Below, piece by piece: positions 15,454-24,086 of a stretch of 64,000 nucleotides of DNA (its first letter is position 1; every line of letters starts with the position of its first letter). The translations under genes and the position numbers were made by a program. The stretch comes from Ignavibacteriales bacterium (lineage in GTDB: Bacteria; Bacteroidota; Ignavibacteria; Tepidaquicellales; Tepidaquicellaceae), in assembly GCA_020635255.1 (NCBI GenBank), contig JACKAC010000001.1, positions 124,001 through 188,000 of the forward strand. Direction: 5' to 3'. The notes under the pieces were generated by a model. It did no database searches and had not been told where the DNA came from. It worked only from the letters and a program-made list of their open reading frames with translations.

Positions 15454-16827
15454 TTATAGCATCATAGAGAAAGGCGACTCGAGCGCGCTGCATATCCACC
15501 TCAAAAATCTCGCCGCGTCCGCTCCGTCTATTATCCTGTGATCATACGTTAGCGACAATGGCATAACGAACCTCGCCACAAACTCGCCGTCCTTGTAAAC
15601 CTGCTTGTAGCCTGCCCTCGATACGCCGAGTATCGCTACCTGCGGTGAATATACGATCGGCGTGAAACCCGTTCCGCCTATTCCGCCGAGGTTCGATATG
15701 GTGAAGTTACCGCCGTCCATTTCTTCCGGCGTTATCTTTCTGTCTCTTGCCTTTGCCGAGATTTCCGCCAGCTCGACCGATATGTCGGTTAGGCTCTTCT
15801 CGTTCACATTCTTTATTACGGGAACAAGCAAGCCCCTGTCCGTATCGACCGCTATACCGATATTAAAATACTTCTTATAAACGACTTCTCTCTTTTCCAT
15901 GTCGATGCTGGTATTGAACTGCGGGAATTTCGCCAGCGCCGCCTCGCATATCTTTACCAGTATGCCCGTTACCGTAAGGTTCCCGCCCTTCTCCTTTATT
16001 GCAGGTCCGTTCTTTTTCCTGAATGCTTCTAACTCCGTTATATCAGCCTCGTCGAATTGTGTCACCATAGGGGTTGTGTTCCACGCATAGCTTAATCCTT
16101 CTGCGGTTACCCTGCGAACGTTTGACATAGGTATCGATTCCGTCTCACCCCACTTCGAAAAATCCGGCAGCGGTTTATGAGCAATACCGCCTCCGCTTGC
16201 CGTTGAACTAGGTGCGCCCTGTTGCATTAGACTCTTTACGAATAGCTTAACGTCTTCATCGGAGATTCGTCCTGCTGGACCCGATCCTGGTACTTCGTTA
16301 ATATCGACCCCCAGCTCCCTTGCCAGTCTTCTTACAGATGGAGACGCCGGTGCCGGAATACCATCCCGCTTTTCTCTCTTCACTTCGGTCTTGGCTTCAG
16401 CTTTGGGTTCTTCTTTCTTCGGCTCTTCTGCTTTTACTTCTTCCTCGATGGGTTCGTCATAAACTTCCTCTATATGCTCTTCCTCTACTGGTTGTTCTTC
16501 TTTTACTTCCTCCTTGGGAGGTTCTTCTTTCTTCTCCCCACGGTCCGATGTGTCGGATTCTTTGGGCTCTTCTTTTTTCGGAGCCGTGCCGTTCCCATCG
16601 ACTGTCAGTATAACGTCGCCTATCTTTATCTTATCACCCTCTTTTACCTTTATCTCGGAAACAGTTCCGCCTTCCGTTGCAGGTATCTCAAACATCGCTT
16701 TATCTGTCTCCAGTTCGATTATCGGCTGGTCCACCGTTATCGTGTCGCCGACATTGACCAGAACCTTAACTATGTCACCCGTTTCAACATTTTCCGATAC
16801 TTCCGGTAATTTGATCTCTTTTGCCAT
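15454..16827 (-). CDS. aceF: Pyruvate dehydrogenase E2, dihydrolipoamide acetyltransferase
   Basis: A 457-aa core enzyme of the pyruvate dehydrogenase complex that transfers acetyl groups from lipoyl-lysine to CoA. It has one lipoyl domain (residues 1-78, ETDKA with lipoyl-Lys43), a long Glu/Lys/Pro-rich linker (about 80-160), and the E1/E3-binding domain (about 168-203, SVRRLARELG and GPAGRI). The catalytic acetyltransferase domain ends with the active-site DHRIIDGA. A single lipoyl domain is shorter than the three of E. coli but common elsewhere. It starts 3 nt after the aceE stop, implying coupling. The acidic linker is repetitive in Glu-Glu-Pro. Confidence 0.95.
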   Translation of the reverse strand: MAKEIKLPEVSENVETGDIVKVLVNVGDTITVDQPIIELETDKAMFEIPATEGGTVSEIKVKEGDKIKIGDVILTVDGNGTAPKKEEPKESDTSDRGEKKEEPPKEEVKEEQPVEEEHIEEVYDEPIEEEVKAEEPKKEEPKAEAKTEVKREKRDGIPAPASPSVRRLARELGVDINEVPGSGPAGRISDEDVKLFVKSLMQQGAPSSTASGGGIAHKPLPDFSKWGETESIPMSNVRRVTAEGLSYAWNTTPMVTQFDEADITELEAFRKKNGPAIKEKGGNLTVTGILVKICEAALAKFPQFNTSIDMEKREVVYKKYFNIGIAVDTDRGLLVPVIKNVNEKSLTDISVELAEISAKARDRKITPEEMDGGNFTISNLGGIGGTGFTPIVYSPQVAILGVSRAGYKQVYKDGEFVARFVMPLSLTYDHRIIDGADAARFLRWICSALESPFSMML

Positions 16828-16830
16828 AGA

Positions 16831-19557
16831 TTAGCTTATTATCGGATTTGGTTTGTCCTGTTTTAATTTTAGATCTTTTATCGCTTTTAATGCCAGGTCG
16901 GTTTTTACCTTTCCCTGTTTCGCCAGCATGCCCAGCGTAGCGGCAACTATATATCTGGCGTCCACTTCAAAAAAGTCTCTCAGCCTGTCCCTGCTCTCGC
17001 TCCTGCCGAACCCGTCCGTGCCCAGCATTGTGAAAGGTCCCGGTATCCATTGTGATATTGATGCCGGAAGCGCCTTTATATAATCCGACGCCGCAACAAA
17101 AACACCCTTCTCATTCTTCAGCGTCTGCTGTATGTAATTTTCTTTCTGCTCTTTCTCCGGGTTTAGCATGTTCCATCTTTCGATATCGATAGCGTCACGG
17201 TATAGTTCTTTGTAACTGGTGATGTTCCACACGTCGGCGCTCACACCATAATCTTTCTCCAGCATCTCGGCTGCCTTAATAGCCTCGTTCATTATCGTTC
17301 CGCTTCCGAATAAATGCGCCTTCACGTCCGTACCGTTGTTATCCGACTTCTTAAACCTGTACATCCCTTTTAATATCCCTTCCTTGATACCTTTTCTTCT
17401 TGGCATCTCAGGCATTGGGTAGAACTCGTTCATCACCGTGATATAATAAAACACGTCCTCGCCCTTCTCATACATTCTGTAAAGACCGTCCCGCACGATC
17501 ACCGCTACCTCGTATGCAAATGCCGGGTCGTATGCTTTTAAATTCGGCACCGAGTAAGCGAGTATGTGGCTGTTGCCGTCCTGGTGCTGTAAACCCTCGC
17601 CCGCAAGCGTCGTCCGTCCCGATGTGCCTCCCAGCAGGAAGCCCTTTGTTCTCATGTCGCCTGCCGCCCATACCAGGTCGCCTATACGCTGGAATCCGAA
17701 CATCGAATAATAAATAAAGAAAGGTATCATGTTCACCTTGTGAGCTGAATATGACGTACCCGCCGCTATGAATGACGACATCGAACCCGCTTCAGTGATT
17801 CCTTCTTCCAGTATCTGCCCGTCCTTTGCCTCTTTGTAATAAAGCAGGCTTGCCTTGTCAACCGGCTCGTAAAGCTGTCCCGCGTGTGAATATATTCCCA
17901 CCTGCCTGAATAGCGATTCCATACCAAACGTTCTTGCCTCATCCGGTACTATCGGCACGATGTATCTGCCGATTCCCTTGTCTTTTAATAACTTCGACAG
18001 CAGATGCACGAAAGCCATCGTCGTTGCAACCTCTCTGTCTCCCGATCCTTCGTAAAACTCCTCGAATAAACTTTCCGGTGGTGTTTTTATTGGCTGTGCT
18101 TTCGTATTCCTTTTCGGGATGAAGCCGCCCAGCGCTTTTCTCTTTTCGCGGAGGTACACCATCTCCTTGTCGTCGTCATCCGGTTTGTAAAACGGTATCG
18201 TGTCCACCTGGTCGTCTGATATCGGTATGCCGAACCTCGATCTGAAATCCCTCAGCTCGTGTTCGTTTAATTTCTTCTGTGAGTGTGTAATGTTCCTTCC
18301 TTCGCCTGCTTCACCGAGACCGTATCCCTTGATCGTCTGTGCAAGTATCACCGTGGGGGAACCCTTGTGTTCCACCGCCGCCTTATAAGCTGCGTAAACT
18401 TTTTCCGGATCATGCCCGCCCCTCGCCAGCTTCGACAGCTGTTCGTCGGAATAGCCTTCTACCATTTCCAGCAGTTCCGGGTATTTACCGAAGAAATCCT
18501 TCCTGATGTAATCACCGTCCGATACACTGTACTTCTGGAACTGTCCGTCCACAACCTCGTTCATCCTCTTTACAAGAAGCCCCTTCTTATCCTTTGCCAA
18601 TAGCGGGTCCCAGTCACTTCCCCAGATGACCTTGATCACGTTCCATCCTGCGCCTCTGAATATCGCTTCCAGTTCCTGTATTATCTTTCCGTTTCCTCTC
18701 ACCGGTCCGTCAAGCCTTTGCAGGTTGCAGTTAATAACGAAGATTAAATTCTCGAGCTTTTCCCTCGATGCCAGCGTTATCGCGCCGAGCGTTTCCGGTT
18801 CGTCCGTCTCACCGTCACCGATGAAAGCCCACACCTTTTGCTTAGAAGTGTCTTTTATTCCTCTGTCCTTCAGGTACTCGTTAAATCTCGCCTGATAGAT
18901 AGCCATTATCGGACCAAGTCCCATCGATACCGTCGGGTATTCCCAGAAATTTGGCATTAGCCACGGGTGCGGATATGAACTCAATCCCTCGTGCGACGGG
19001 TTAAGCTCGCGTCTGAAATTCTTTAAATGCTCCTCCGACAGCCTGCCCTCGAGAAAAGCCCTCGCGTAGATTCCCGGTGAGGCGTGACCCTGGAAATAGA
19101 TGATGTCGCCGTCGCTGTCACCGTCTTTGCCTCTGAAAAAGTGTGTGAACCCGACCTCCAGCAGTGTTGCCGATGATGCGTATGTCGAGATGTGTCCGCC
19201 GATACCGCTCGATTCGCGGTTGGCTCTAACCACCATTGCCATGGCGTTCCATCTTATGATGCTTTTTATAGTGCGCTCGATCTCCCTGCTTCCGGGATAT
19301 GGCGGCTGTTTTGTTGCAGGTATTGTATTGATGTAGGGAGTATTTGCGGAAAACGGTGCCTGTACTCCGCTCTTCTTTGCGTGTACGTGAAGTCTCTGGA
19401 GCAGTTCGCGTACTCTCTCAGGTCCTTCCGCCTGCTGTACATAATCCAGTGACTCTAGCCATTCCTGGTTTTCCAGTTCACGCTCGTGGTCGCTCATTTT
19501 TCCGTTTGCTCCGTTTGAGCTGATTCCTTTTATCTTGTCTAAATCACTGTTGCTCAT
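16831..19557 (-). CDS. aceE: Pyruvate dehydrogenase E1 (homodimeric type)
   Basis: A 908-aa thiamine diphosphate enzyme that decarboxylates pyruvate and acetylates E2. Its length and single-chain organisation match the homodimeric E. coli-type AceE. The ThDP motif begins GDGETDEPE (about residue 248) and closes with NCNLQRLDGPV. The pyrimidine/C-terminal domains carry IVPDEARTFGMESLF and GTDGFGRSESR, both typical. It is the first gene of the minus-strand unit with aceF and lpd. The start codon at 19555-19557 follows a purine-rich stretch (AAAGGAATA). It links glycolysis to acetyl-CoA. Confidence 0.96.
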   Translation of the reverse strand: MSNSDLDKIKGISSNGANGKMSDHERELENQEWLESLDYVQQAEGPERVRELLQRLHVHAKKSGVQAPFSANTPYINTIPATKQPPYPGSREIERTIKSIIRWNAMAMVVRANRESSGIGGHISTYASSATLLEVGFTHFFRGKDGDSDGDIIYFQGHASPGIYARAFLEGRLSEEHLKNFRRELNPSHEGLSSYPHPWLMPNFWEYPTVSMGLGPIMAIYQARFNEYLKDRGIKDTSKQKVWAFIGDGETDEPETLGAITLASREKLENLIFVINCNLQRLDGPVRGNGKIIQELEAIFRGAGWNVIKVIWGSDWDPLLAKDKKGLLVKRMNEVVDGQFQKYSVSDGDYIRKDFFGKYPELLEMVEGYSDEQLSKLARGGHDPEKVYAAYKAAVEHKGSPTVILAQTIKGYGLGEAGEGRNITHSQKKLNEHELRDFRSRFGIPISDDQVDTIPFYKPDDDDKEMVYLREKRKALGGFIPKRNTKAQPIKTPPESLFEEFYEGSGDREVATTMAFVHLLSKLLKDKGIGRYIVPIVPDEARTFGMESLFRQVGIYSHAGQLYEPVDKASLLYYKEAKDGQILEEGITEAGSMSSFIAAGTSYSAHKVNMIPFFIYYSMFGFQRIGDLVWAAGDMRTKGFLLGGTSGRTTLAGEGLQHQDGNSHILAYSVPNLKAYDPAFAYEVAVIVRDGLYRMYEKGEDVFYYITVMNEFYPMPEMPRRKGIKEGILKGMYRFKKSDNNGTDVKAHLFGSGTIMNEAIKAAEMLEKDYGVSADVWNITSYKELYRDAIDIERWNMLNPEKEQKENYIQQTLKNEKGVFVAASDYIKALPASISQWIPGPFTMLGTDGFGRSESRDRLRDFFEVDARYIVAATLGMLAKQGKVKTDLALKAIKDLKLKQDKPNPIIS

Positions 19558-19639
19558 AATATTATTCCTTTTAGATGCTTAGGTATTGTTATACGAACTC
19601 AAAATTAGCCATTATTTAAGAGATAATAAATGACATTAC

Positions 19640-19712
19640 GAATGAGCATCGCGAATGAGTAATGTCATTGCGAGGAGTCAGCTTGGCGGACGACGCGGCA
19701 ATCCCCTCAAAT
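19640..19712. repeat. Short dispersed repeat of the GTCATTGCGAGGAG type
   Basis: The 19558-19859 gap holds no supported gene. It contains an inverted ACATTACGAATGAG / GAGTAATGTCATT pair followed by GTCATTGCGAGGAG and GACGCGGCAATCCCC, a form found repeatedly in intergenic DNA of many bacteria. Confidence 0.55.
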
Positions 19713-19859
19713 CCCGGATACATTTAACAAAAATTTTATTTGCCTATTGGTTACCGCCCTGCTATTTTTCAGTACCAGCCTTCTGTAAAATCTCACAAAT
19801 TTATTTCGTTTGTTAGCTCTTATTATAGGTTTTTTCAAACAGCTAAACACAAAAACAAT

Positions 19860-21707
19860 ATGAGATTCAAATCAAAAAAACAGAGAGGCTATACCATTTA
19901 TGCCATTACAGGCGTAAACACAATTTCCTTTGCGATAGACCCGGGATTTACGGAGCCAAAGAACAAAAAGGCTGATACAAAAGGATTGCTTGGCTTTGCA
20001 ATGGAACGCCACGACCACATGGAGGATGAGCGCTACTTCATGCCGGGTTTCAAAGTATTTGAAAGTATCATTTCGGATCCTGTGGAGGATATGCTGCTCA
20101 GCACGTTCGATTTTCCAGTCCAGAGTTTTGTGTGGGATGATTTTACGGGTAAGCCGGGCTATAAGTACACATATTACTTTTACCCGGTAAAGGGTAAGCC
20201 AAAGAATCTCATTCGCGAAAAACCGATCGAGATCACCGTTCACACGGAGCCGATGTTTTCATCGCTCGAAAACGACGTTTTCTTTAACCGCGGTGTTGCC
20301 TCCAGCCAGGCGTATGCGAAGAAGTTTAATAACATTCCTCCCGATAAGATAACAGACGACAAAAAGAAAAAAGAAGCCAAACAATGGCTGAGCCGTGAAC
20401 TGGACGACTCGATCATTGGGTTTATACGTGATGCGGAAAAAGGCGACACTCTTCTGGTCTGCTATTATGAATTTCATTACCAGGACATCGTAGATGAATT
20501 TGCTAAAGCAATAAAGAGGAAAGTCGACGTGCAGATAATTGTCGATGGAAAGGATAACAAGGAGAGGTTTCCGCTCGATAAGAATATGAAAGCCATCAAA
20601 ACCGCTAAGATACCTTCAAAGAACGTCACTTACCGCAGTTTCAATAAGAGCTACATAATGCATAACAAATTCATTGTTCTGCTCAAAAACGCCGGTAAAA
20701 ATAAACCGAAAGTCCCCACTGCGGTCTATACGGGTTCGACCAACCTCTCAGAAGGCGGTATCTTCGGGCAGACAAATGTTGGTCACTGGATACGCAACGA
20801 AAAGGTAGCGGAGGCTTATGAAAAATACTGGAACACACTGAGCATCGATCCGGGCAGCTCTCCCGATAAAAAGAAAAAAACCAAAATGACGAGCGCCAAA
20901 TACAAAGAGGCTAATGAAGCTGTCTCCGGCGATATTGCTCCTGAAGACATTAAAAAGATCCCGCAGGGCTTTACCCCGGTGTTCAGTCCGCGTAAGACGG
21001 TCACCATGCTTAATACCTACGCGAAGCTTCTCGACAGCGCCAAACGATCTGCTTTCATTACTCTTGCCTTCGGAATAGGGAAGGTGTTCAAGGACGAGCT
21101 CATGGATAATAAAAAGGACAGCCACATCGTTTTCATGCTACTGGAAAAAGAAGATAAACCCGCTAAAGGGAAGGAGAGTGAATTCGTCCGGCTCGGCATC
21201 GAAAACAACATTTACCAGGCGTACGGCTCATACCTCGCCGAGCCTCTTTACAAATGGACGCGCGCGGAAACAAATCCCTTGAAGCTTGGACTCAATAAAC
21301 ATGTCAGCTACATCCATTCTAAGTTCCTGCTCTCTGACCCGCTCTCCGGCGACCCCATCGTGGTTTCCGGTTCGGCTAATTTCAGCGAAGCGTCCACGAT
21401 AAAAAATGATGAGAACATGGTGATAATACGCGGTGATATCCGAGTTGCCGACCTTTACTTCACCGAATTCAACCGCCTCTTTAATCACTACTACTTCCGC
21501 GCCGTGTACAATAAAATGAAACAGCAGAAAAAGTCCGGCGCTAAACCCAAAGGCGGTAAAAAGAAGGGCAGTACAAATGATTCGCTTTTCCTTGCTCCCG
21601 ATGACTCATGGCTTGGAAAATATAAAAAAGGCACGTACCGCTTTAAGCGTGTCAAAATGTTCGCTGAAATGGAAGGTCTTACCGACGTAAAAATGCTCCC
21701 GGATTAG
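19860..21707 (+). CDS. Phospholipase D-like family protein
   Basis: A 615-aa protein with two phospholipase D-type half-sites. The start is set at the ATG at 19860 (MRFKSKKQRG). An upstream in-frame ATG at 19740 would translate apparent intergenic DNA. Site one is MHNKFIVLL followed by YTGSTNLSEGG; site two is IHSKFLLSDPL (full HxKxxxxD) followed by GSANFSEAST. The first site lacks the terminal Asp at the usual spacing, though the GSTN element is kept. There is an N-terminal non-catalytic domain (about residues 1-150) and a Lys/Gly-rich insert near the end. No signal peptide is visible. Phosphodiesterase action on lipid or nucleic acid is inferred. It is followed after 29 nt by a membrane protein gene. 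Confidence 0.82.
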   Translation: MRFKSKKQRGYTIYAITGVNTISFAIDPGFTEPKNKKADTKGLLGFAMERHDHMEDERYFMPGFKVFESIISDPVEDMLLSTFDFPVQSFVWDDFTGKPGYKYTYYFYPVKGKPKNLIREKPIEITVHTEPMFSSLENDVFFNRGVASSQAYAKKFNNIPPDKITDDKKKKEAKQWLSRELDDSIIGFIRDAEKGDTLLVCYYEFHYQDIVDEFAKAIKRKVDVQIIVDGKDNKERFPLDKNMKAIKTAKIPSKNVTYRSFNKSYIMHNKFIVLLKNAGKNKPKVPTAVYTGSTNLSEGGIFGQTNVGHWIRNEKVAEAYEKYWNTLSIDPGSSPDKKKKTKMTSAKYKEANEAVSGDIAPEDIKKIPQGFTPVFSPRKTVTMLNTYAKLLDSAKRSAFITLAFGIGKVFKDELMDNKKDSHIVFMLLEKEDKPAKGKESEFVRLGIENNIYQAYGSYLAEPLYKWTRAETNPLKLGLNKHVSYIHSKFLLSDPLSGDPIVVSGSANFSEASTIKNDENMVIIRGDIRVADLYFTEFNRLFNHYYFRAVYNKMKQQKKSGAKPKGGKKKGSTNDSLFLAPDDSWLGKYKKGTYRFKRVKMFAEMEGLTDVKMLPD

Positions 21708-21736
21708 AAGTTTTTTTAAAATCTAATAACAATATC

Positions 21737-22408
21737 ATGGAAAACCCACGCAATAGTTCCGAACGCTTTATCACCGCTCCTTTCGTTTCTTCGGGTGATA
21801 AGCTGGATGTAACCATTCGGGGGGCAGTGCTCTCTACCCCGGATGGACCTCTGTTGGAAATTTTGCCCGGTATTGTGCTTAGGGTAGATTGGGATGCCAA
21901 GGAATCGAGGAAAGCAAAATTTTTATTCCTGTCCATCGCGGATAAGGATACCGCGAAAAACCCTGTCACGGACGAAATAGACTATGGCTCGGTCAAAGAG
22001 TTCAGCGTCCGGCTGAGATCCGGTGATACACCTATCTCCGGATTTTTGAAAGAAGGTAATGTCAAAGTTCCTGTTGAAATGAACATCATTTTCGAAACCG
22101 GGAGCGGGACATACACCTCTCCTCCCATAAAAGCCTTTCTCAATTCCACTAAAAAATCCGAAAAAGCTTTTATGAAAAGCTACGGCGACGCATTATTCAC
22201 CACCACGGTTAAAACCGGTATAATATTTCCTCTCGGCATAGTCTGCTTCTTTATCTGGTGGATCACTAGCGGGATCTTTTGGACGAGATGCGTTGGCGGA
22301 TGCCTCCCGGTTGTTACGAATTGCAAATGCTTTTCACCGGTTTCTTTAAAATGGAAAACTTTCTGCGGAGGCTGGGTCCCGTGCTTTTGCGTACCCTGGT
22401 TCATCTGA
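21737..22408 (+). CDS. Hypothetical single-span membrane protein, possibly frameshifted
   Basis: A 223-aa reading frame. Residues 1-150 form a soluble beta-rich region (ITAPFVSSGDKLDVTIRG, then LRVDWDAKESRK), and a membrane helix follows (about 160-182). After the helix the frame becomes oddly Cys/Trp-rich (CVGGC, CKCF, CGGWVPCFCVPW). The adjacent frame at 22279-22491 reads more naturally (DEMRWRMPPGCYELQ, RRLGPVLLRTLV), so a one-base shift near 22270 is suspected. It follows the phospholipase D-like gene closely and may be its partner. The region beyond 22420 is dispersed-repeat DNA. The function is not recognised. Confidence 0.6.
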   Translation: MENPRNSSERFITAPFVSSGDKLDVTIRGAVLSTPDGPLLEILPGIVLRVDWDAKESRKAKFLFLSIADKDTAKNPVTDEIDYGSVKEFSVRLRSGDTPISGFLKEGNVKVPVEMNIIFETGSGTYTSPPIKAFLNSTKKSEKAFMKSYGDALFTTTVKTGIIFPLGIVCFFIWWITSGIFWTRCVGGCLPVVTNCKCFSPVSLKWKTFCGGWVPCFCVPWFI

Positions 22409-22421
22409 TCCCTGTAACTCT

Positions 22422-22480
22422 ACTGTCATTCTGTCCCAGGGACTCCTACGGAGAGCGAAGCGAAGAATCCCCGGCTTATC
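22422..22480. repeat. Interrupted GTCATTCTG...AGCGAAGCGAAGAATC repeat
   Basis: The common short repeat GTCATTCTGAGCGAAGCGAAGAATC appears here split by a 20-nt insertion (begins TCCCAGGGACT). A relative lies on the other strand near 40938-40968. No gene is supported between 22409 and 22870. Confidence 0.55.
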
Positions 22481-22519
22481 CCGTTTATTAACCCACGATC
22501 ACCGAAGGTGATTATTACG

Positions 22520-22680
22520 GCATTATGGGAATTCACGTCCGGAGGAAAATTTCACGGCTTCAAGCGTTCTCTCCCGAGAACTCGGGGGAGACGGACGGGT
22601 ACTGTCTGAGCGAGCGTCCTTTTCATTCATTGAAGCGAACGAGTTTAGCCGTCCGAGCGCAGAACACGGGAAATTTTAGT
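22520..22680. repeat. Structured dispersed repeat B, copy 2
   Basis: Shares with 8043-8195 the core GACGGACGGGTACTGTCTGA and the end GCAGAACACGGG. The closing stem is AAAATTTC (22546-22553) with GAAATTTT (22670-22677). The internal hairpin is TCTCTCCCGAG/CTCGGGGGAGA (22568-22591). Both stems differ in sequence from copy 1 but keep pairing. It is followed by a CTTCTTTTTGCGTAAAAAGAAG hairpin. Confidence 0.8.
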
Positions 22681-22825
22681 AAATTCCCATTAAGCCGCGC
22701 CTTTTGCTTCTTTTTGCGTAAAAAGAAGCCGTCGGAGACAAACATTCCTTTCACTTTTCGCTTTTGCCCTCTCACTTTTTAGTATATATACGTATCTAAC
22801 CTTTTTCTCATTTAAATGAGTGAGC

Positions 22826-22867
22826 GGCAGTGTTATTTTATAGCGGATATTGCAAAATAACACTGCC
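22826..22867. promoter_or_regulatory. Perfect 14-bp inverted repeat just before the nuclease start codon
   Basis: GGCAGTGTTATTTT (22826-22839) and its exact complement AAAATAACACTGCC (22854-22867) flank a 14-nt spacer, ending 3 nt before the ATG at 22871. It could be an operator for autoregulation, an mRNA hairpin controlling initiation, or a recognition site of the encoded protein. Confidence 0.75.
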
Positions 22868-22870
22868 ACT

Positions 22871-23890
22871 ATGAAAAAACCCGAACCCGTCGTTCTCTCA
22901 CGGGAAGAGATCATCGCCGAATACCAGCGCGTAAAAACATCACTCGGATACCAGCCCTCGCAGAGGGAGTTCGTCTCCAATGCAAGTGTCACGTCGTACA
23001 ACATGGTAAGGATCTTCCGCACTTACAGCCGTCTCGTAAGATCAGCCGGGGACACGCCCCAGATTGCCGTCGCCCGCGAATCCCCCGATGAAGAAGTTTA
23101 CTTCGAAGCCTTCGGGCAGTACCTCCGCGCGCACCGCGCCCTCCCCGCAATGAACGACTGGATATATCACGGTATCTCACCCGGTTACAGGTCATTCCTG
23201 TGGAAGTTTAAGTGCAGGTGGTCCGAGTTCCCGTACATATTCCTTGCCTGGGCATCCGTCCGCCCCGCCTGGAAGGATGTCCTCTCCCTCATCCCGCCCC
23301 GTCACGTCCCCCAAAAATATTCCGGAGAATGGGGACCCGCCGACCTCCGTTTGCTCGACTCGATCCCTCCGATCCTCCATGACATCACACGCCTTGCCTT
23401 TGGAGACGGCGATCCCGCGCAATTCGAAAAACAGTGCGCCCTTGCTCTCCGTGTGCTCGGCTTCGAAGTCCATGAGATGGGAAGCCTTGCGGGCAGAAAT
23501 CCCGACGGCATCGCGAGGGATGCCCGTGAAAGGTTCGCCGTGATATACGACGCCAAATCCAGGAAGGATTATTATACCATCGGCACCGATGACAGGCAGT
23601 TCACCGAATACATACTCAGCCACAAAAAAGCTCTCGATATGCAGGGCTTTCAGACGGTCTTCTTCCTTATCATCTCCGGACGCTTCGGCGGTATGAGCCC
23701 CGTGCCCTTCCAAAACGTCCAGCTCGCCACCGGCGTCACGCTCTCCTGTATCACCGCCGAAAACTTACTCCGCATCATCGCAAGCAAAATACTAAAACCC
23801 CTCACCTACGACACCGCAAAGATCAAACAACTCCTCATAACCGGCGGAGAGGTCACAAAAACTAACATAGAGAAGGTGTTTAAGCAGTAG
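22871..23890 (+). CDS. FokI-type nuclease with two homing-endonuclease-associated repeats
   Basis: A 339-aa protein starting at the ATG at 22871. A TTG at 22850 is possible but lies in the inverted repeat. The N-terminus has two units resembling the homing endonuclease-associated (HNH_repeat) fold. One is SREEIIAEYQRV to FRTYSRLVRSAG; the second is YFEAFGQYLRAH to CRWSEFPYIFLAW. Both are likely DNA-binding. The C-terminal half looks like the FokI cleavage domain: GRNPDG (Asp212), then IYDAKS (Asp227, Lys229), a PD-(D/E)xK core with near-FokI spacing, then YYTIGTDDRQFTEYI. It has no visible methyltransferase partner. It is GC-rich (37 G+C in sampled line 23221-23280), unlike the AT-rich operon downstream. 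Sequence-specific cleavage is inferred. Confidence 0.75.
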   Translation: MKKPEPVVLSREEIIAEYQRVKTSLGYQPSQREFVSNASVTSYNMVRIFRTYSRLVRSAGDTPQIAVARESPDEEVYFEAFGQYLRAHRALPAMNDWIYHGISPGYRSFLWKFKCRWSEFPYIFLAWASVRPAWKDVLSLIPPRHVPQKYSGEWGPADLRLLDSIPPILHDITRLAFGDGDPAQFEKQCALALRVLGFEVHEMGSLAGRNPDGIARDARERFAVIYDAKSRKDYYTIGTDDRQFTEYILSHKKALDMQGFQTVFFLIISGRFGGMSPVPFQNVQLATGVTLSCITAENLLRIIASKILKPLTYDTAKIKQLLITGGEVTKTNIEKVFKQ

Positions 23891-24086
23891 CAGAAAAGAC
23901 TCCACAAAAATTATTATTAATTAGTATTTAACAAAATCAATAAGTATACTGTAAACAAAGTATCTTAGCTAAAGAATTAGGTTGATTTGAACTCAAAAAA
24001 TCTCTACTTTTAAGCTATGTTAATTTGTCATAATGGAAAGAAATCATTACATTAAAGATACCATAAATATTTATAGGTTTAACAAT

